Assembly (NCBI GenBank): GCA_938020565.1
Contig: CALIHP010000031.1
Coordinates: forward strand, 1-25,634
Direction: 5' to 3'
Length of the DNA stretch: 25,634 bases
Origin: an uncultured Anaerolineaceae bacterium
Lineage (GTDB): Bacteria; Chloroflexota; Anaerolineae; Anaerolineales; Anaerolineaceae
Below the pieces are notes generated by a model, which worked only from the letters and a program-made list of their open reading frames with translations, was not told the origin of the DNA and searched no databases. How positions within the stretch are numbered: the stretch's first letter is position 1; each line of letters opens with the position of its first letter. A program made the translations under genes and the position numbers. Below are positions 23,433 to 25,634 of the stretch, in pieces.

Positions 23433-24602
23433 ATGCTGAATTTTGTACATAATATTCCGACGAAGCTCTACTTCGGCAAAGGTCAGATCCGTCATTTAGC
23501 GGACGCGCTGGACCCGTTCGGGAAGAAGGTCCTCCTCGCCTACGGCGGCGGTTCGATCCGGAAAACCGGCCTGTACGATACCGTCATGGATATCCTGAAC
23601 CGCGGCGGATTTAAGGCGACCGAGCTCGCCGGGATTGAACCGAACCCGCGAATTGAATCGGTCGAGGAAGGCGTCCGCCTCTGTAAAGAAAACGAAATCG
23701 ACGTGATCCTGGCCGTCGGCGGCGGAAGCACGATCGACTGCTGCAAGGCGATCGCCGCGGGCGTTTTCTACGAAGGGGACGATCTTTGGGCGATGGTTAA
23801 ATCCGCGGATCACCTCCGCAAAGCGCTGCCGCTCGTCGACGTCCTGACGCTGAGCGCGACGGGAAGCGAATTTGACGGCGGCGGCGTCATCAGTAATATG
23901 AAAACCAGAGAGAAGCTGGGCGGATTGTACACGTACCCGGCGGTTTCAATCTGCGACCCGACGTATACGTTTACCGTCCCGGCGTATCAGACCACGGCGG
24001 GTTCCGCCGATATCATGAGCCATATTTTCGAAGGCTATTTTTCGCGGACGGACGACAGCGACCTTTCCGACGGAATCGCGGAAACGATCCTGAAATCGGT
24101 CATGAAGAACGTTCCGATCGCGCTGAAAGAGCCGGATAACTACGCCGCCCGCGCCAACCTGATGGCGGATTCATCGGTCGCCTGCTCCGGGATCCCGGAA
24201 TACGGGAAGCAGGGAACCGGCTGGCCGTGCCACAGCATGGAGCATGAGTTATCCGCTTACTACGATATTACCCATGGGGTCGGACTGGCGATCCTGACGC
24301 CGCGCTGGATGCGCCATATCCTGAAAAAAGACGCTTCGGCGACGCCGCGGTTCGTCCGCTTCGCGCGGAACGTCATGGAACTGACTGGGGAGAACGAGAA
24401 GGATCTCGCGATGGCCGGAATCGACGCGCTCGAAGCCTATTTCCGCTCGACCGGAATCCCGATGACGCTGAGCGAGCTGGGGATCACGGACGAATACTTT
24501 GAAGAGATGGCGGCGCATGCCAACGCCGGCGGTTACCTGAAAGACTCGTTCGTTGCTCTGACGAACGAGGACATCGTAGAAATCTATAAAGCCTGCCTGT
24601 AA
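23433..24602 (+). CDS. iron-containing alcohol dehydrogenase (butanol dehydrogenase / YqhD-like)
   Basis: 389 residues from the ATG at 23433, which follows AGGAG; the frame extends upstream into the aldo/keto reductase end without a start signal. 'FVHNIPTKLYFGKGQI' opens the NAD(P)-binding domain, with GGGS motifs at 38-41 and 96-99 ('AVGGGSTIDCCKAIA'). Metal ligands are Asp193 and His197 (SADIMSHIFE), His267 (PCHSMEHELSA) and His281 (ITHGVGLA), spaced as in YqhD and TM0920. It reduces aldehydes to alcohols at the end of fermentation or for detoxification. Its 3' end is close to a breakpoint: 22 bp past the stop the sequence changes to a truncated methyltransferase on the other strand. Confidence 0.94.
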   Translation: MLNFVHNIPTKLYFGKGQIRHLADALDPFGKKVLLAYGGGSIRKTGLYDTVMDILNRGGFKATELAGIEPNPRIESVEEGVRLCKENEIDVILAVGGGSTIDCCKAIAAGVFYEGDDLWAMVKSADHLRKALPLVDVLTLSATGSEFDGGGVISNMKTREKLGGLYTYPAVSICDPTYTFTVPAYQTTAGSADIMSHIFEGYFSRTDDSDLSDGIAETILKSVMKNVPIALKEPDNYAARANLMADSSVACSGIPEYGKQGTGWPCHSMEHELSAYYDITHGVGLAILTPRWMRHILKKDASATPRFVRFARNVMELTGENEKDLAMAGIDALEAYFRSTGIPMTLSELGITDEYFEEMAAHANAGGYLKDSFVALTNEDIVEIYKACL

Positions 24603-24623
24603 AACGAGCCGTGGAGACGATAA

Positions 24624-24773
24624 ACCTTCATCCCAGTTCATTTTTTCAGATAGCTCTTTTGTGGTGATAGGCCTCGCTAAATTAGAAAATACATCTAATT
24701 CGATGGTACTCTGTATCAGTTGCTGATAAGCGGAGAGATATGGCAGTGTTGCAAGCTGTTCATAAATATTCAT
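24624..24773 (-). pseudogene. N-terminal fragment of a class I SAM-dependent methyltransferase
   Basis: An ATG at 24773 opens 'MNIYEQLATLPYLSAYQQLI', then 'ELDVFSNLARPITTKELSEK' and 'MNWDEG'. This is the dimerisation/winged-helix start of methyltransferases (Y-x-x-A-Y, E-L-x-x-F, P-x-T-x-x-E-L). After about 50 residues the frame turns into the antisense of the iron dehydrogenase and similarity ends at about 24624, so the catalytic part is missing. AT content matches the ferredoxin gene upstream, not the dehydrogenase. With 76 bp between them on the same strand, it was probably co-transcribed with the ferredoxin. Confidence 0.65.
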
Positions 24774-24849
24774 TCTGTTAATTATAGTAATTTATCGTTT
24801 ATTTATTTGCGGTATAACTTTTTCATTTTATATTTAGCGGATATCAGTT

Positions 24850-25634
24850 TTATCGATAAATTTCAGATTGTGGGTTTTCAAGCTCTGCAAAACCGTCCGA
24901 AAGTCTCTTTCTTGCAACTTCAATATATGGATGTACGATGGCTTTTACAGGACAGTGATGATAACACTCGGCGCATAAAATACAATATTTATTGTCACGA
25001 ACCGTTTGTATTGTGTTATCAATATGTGCAAACATATTGACAGGACAGGCTGCAACACATCGCTCACAGCCAATACATTTTTCTGCATTTATTGTAACTT
25101 TCTTATATTTTCCATGAATTTTTTCTTGGCTGAAACTGCGAAACATAATGCGTTTTAAAAACGGTGCATATGCAAGTTTCTTTCCTACATTAACCATAGC
25201 TATCTTGTCGTTCAAAACCTTTTCCGTTATTTCTGCTGCTTCTGCAAGGATTTGATCCTCAACTTTTCCTGGCAGACCTGGATTGATTTGTTTTTTGAAA
25301 GTAGCGGTCAACGTATGCTCTGCAGCAATCTTAATGCCCATAATCGGAATATAGCCTCTGTCATTAAGCGCTTTACCCATTTCTTCCAGTGCAACGCTAC
25401 TGTGCACTCCCCCATATGTCACAAGCGGAATTGCAGGTATCTGTTTTTCCTTTTCCCGGGCGAGTGCCCGTATTATCCTGAGCATATTCTGTTCACAGTG
25501 TCCGGCATATACCGGTGCACATGGAATAAGCAGATGATGTTCTCCAAGATCATTAACCAGTGTTTTTGTAATTGTGAAGTCCTGAAGATACTTATCGTTT
25601 TTTGTGATGTTAATCATATGACAGGAAATTCCAT
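24850..25634 (-). CDS. EFR1-type flavodoxin-ferredoxin fusion protein (partial at right edge)
   Basis: About 260 readable residues; the frame is open to the end of the window and codes for 'GISCHMINITKNDKYLQDF' across the edge, so the start, including the phosphate loop of the flavodoxin domain, is outside. An ATG at 25617 is internal. The flavodoxin part shows 'LLIPCAPVYAGHCEQNML' and 'AIPLVTYGGVHSSVALEEM'. The C-terminal part carries two 4Fe-4S motifs, CIGCERCVAACPVN and CILCAECYHHCPVK. The protein probably carries electrons in an anaerobe, as in the EFR1 family. Base composition is visibly lower in G and C than the core genes of the window, suggesting transfer. Confidence 0.85.
   Translation of the reverse strand, partial: GISCHMINITKNDKYLQDFTITKTLVNDLGEHHLLIPCAPVYAGHCEQNMLRIIRALAREKEKQIPAIPLVTYGGVHSSVALEEMGKALNDRGYIPIMGIKIAAEHTLTATFKKQINPGLPGKVEDQILAEAAEITEKVLNDKIAMVNVGKKLAYAPFLKRIMFRSFSQEKIHGKYKKVTINAEKCIGCERCVAACPVNMFAHIDNTIQTVRDNKYCILCAECYHHCPVKAIVHPYIEVARKRLSDGFAELENPQSEIYR

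Noticed and set aside
1..25634. tRNA, rRNA, CRISPR arrays, insertion sequences, riboswitches
   Set aside because: None recognised on either strand; the only long repeats are the 77-bp pair and the biotinyl-domain pair.

Overview
The window is a bacterial chromosome segment. Most genes are rich in G and C and use clean AGGAG-type ribosome binding sites. Several features point to a strict anaerobe: a sodium-pumping decarboxylase module, an NADP-type secondary alcohol dehydrogenase, an iron-type alcohol dehydrogenase and a flavodoxin/ferredoxin fusion. My best guess is Chloroflexota, class Anaerolineae, from the look of the CapA-like protein, the DnaA and the GtrA-type protein. This is an inference from remembered family styles, not a search result, and I hold it at about 40%.

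Layout. Bases 1-720 hold no complete operon: 1-177 show nothing I can support, followed by a small DUF4926-like gene and a 5'-truncated DUF6883-like remnant, both more AT-rich than their neighbours. From 725 to 2998 (minus strand) lies a decarboxylase module: gamma-type membrane subunit, a carrier protein with two biotinyl domains, and the beta-type sodium-pump subunit, closed by a terminator. No carboxyltransferase (alpha) gene is present. dnaA follows (minus), with palindrome-rich non-coding DNA on both sides, then an FAD oxidoreductase and a GtrA protein with a decayed glycosyltransferase front half. A plus-strand pair follows, a TSUP transporter and an alkaline-phosphatase-superfamily protein. 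The 3' end of the second gene is duplicated as a 77-bp direct repeat 2,231 bp downstream, bracketing a more AT-rich cassette with a Schlafen-AlbA_2-type regulator and a small unknown gene. The gene's original terminator lies beyond the far copy, so the cassette was inserted at the gene's 3' end.

After that come an HtrA-type protease, a small membrane protein, a PII-like protein overlapping a cation/calcium exchanger by 4 bp, and a secondary alcohol dehydrogenase (all minus). The plus strand then carries a CapA-like protein overlapping an unknown membrane-anchored protein, and thioredoxin reductase. From 20.9 kb onward the region is patchy: a DUF4143-type ATPase tail, a 30-codon orphan ORF, a GyrI-like protein, an AraC tail, an aldo/keto reductase plus iron alcohol dehydrogenase pair, the first 50 codons of a methyltransferase cut off at the dehydrogenase end, and an EFR1-type ferredoxin running off the right edge.

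How they fit together. The decarboxylase module would make a sodium gradient during fermentation, and the three alcohol/aldehyde-type reductases would dispose of reducing power. HtrA and TrxB serve protein quality and redox balance. The strongest candidates for something new are the repeat-bracketed cassette, the twin-biotinyl carrier and the PII-like/exchanger pair. No tRNA, rRNA, CRISPR array, integrase or transposase was seen.
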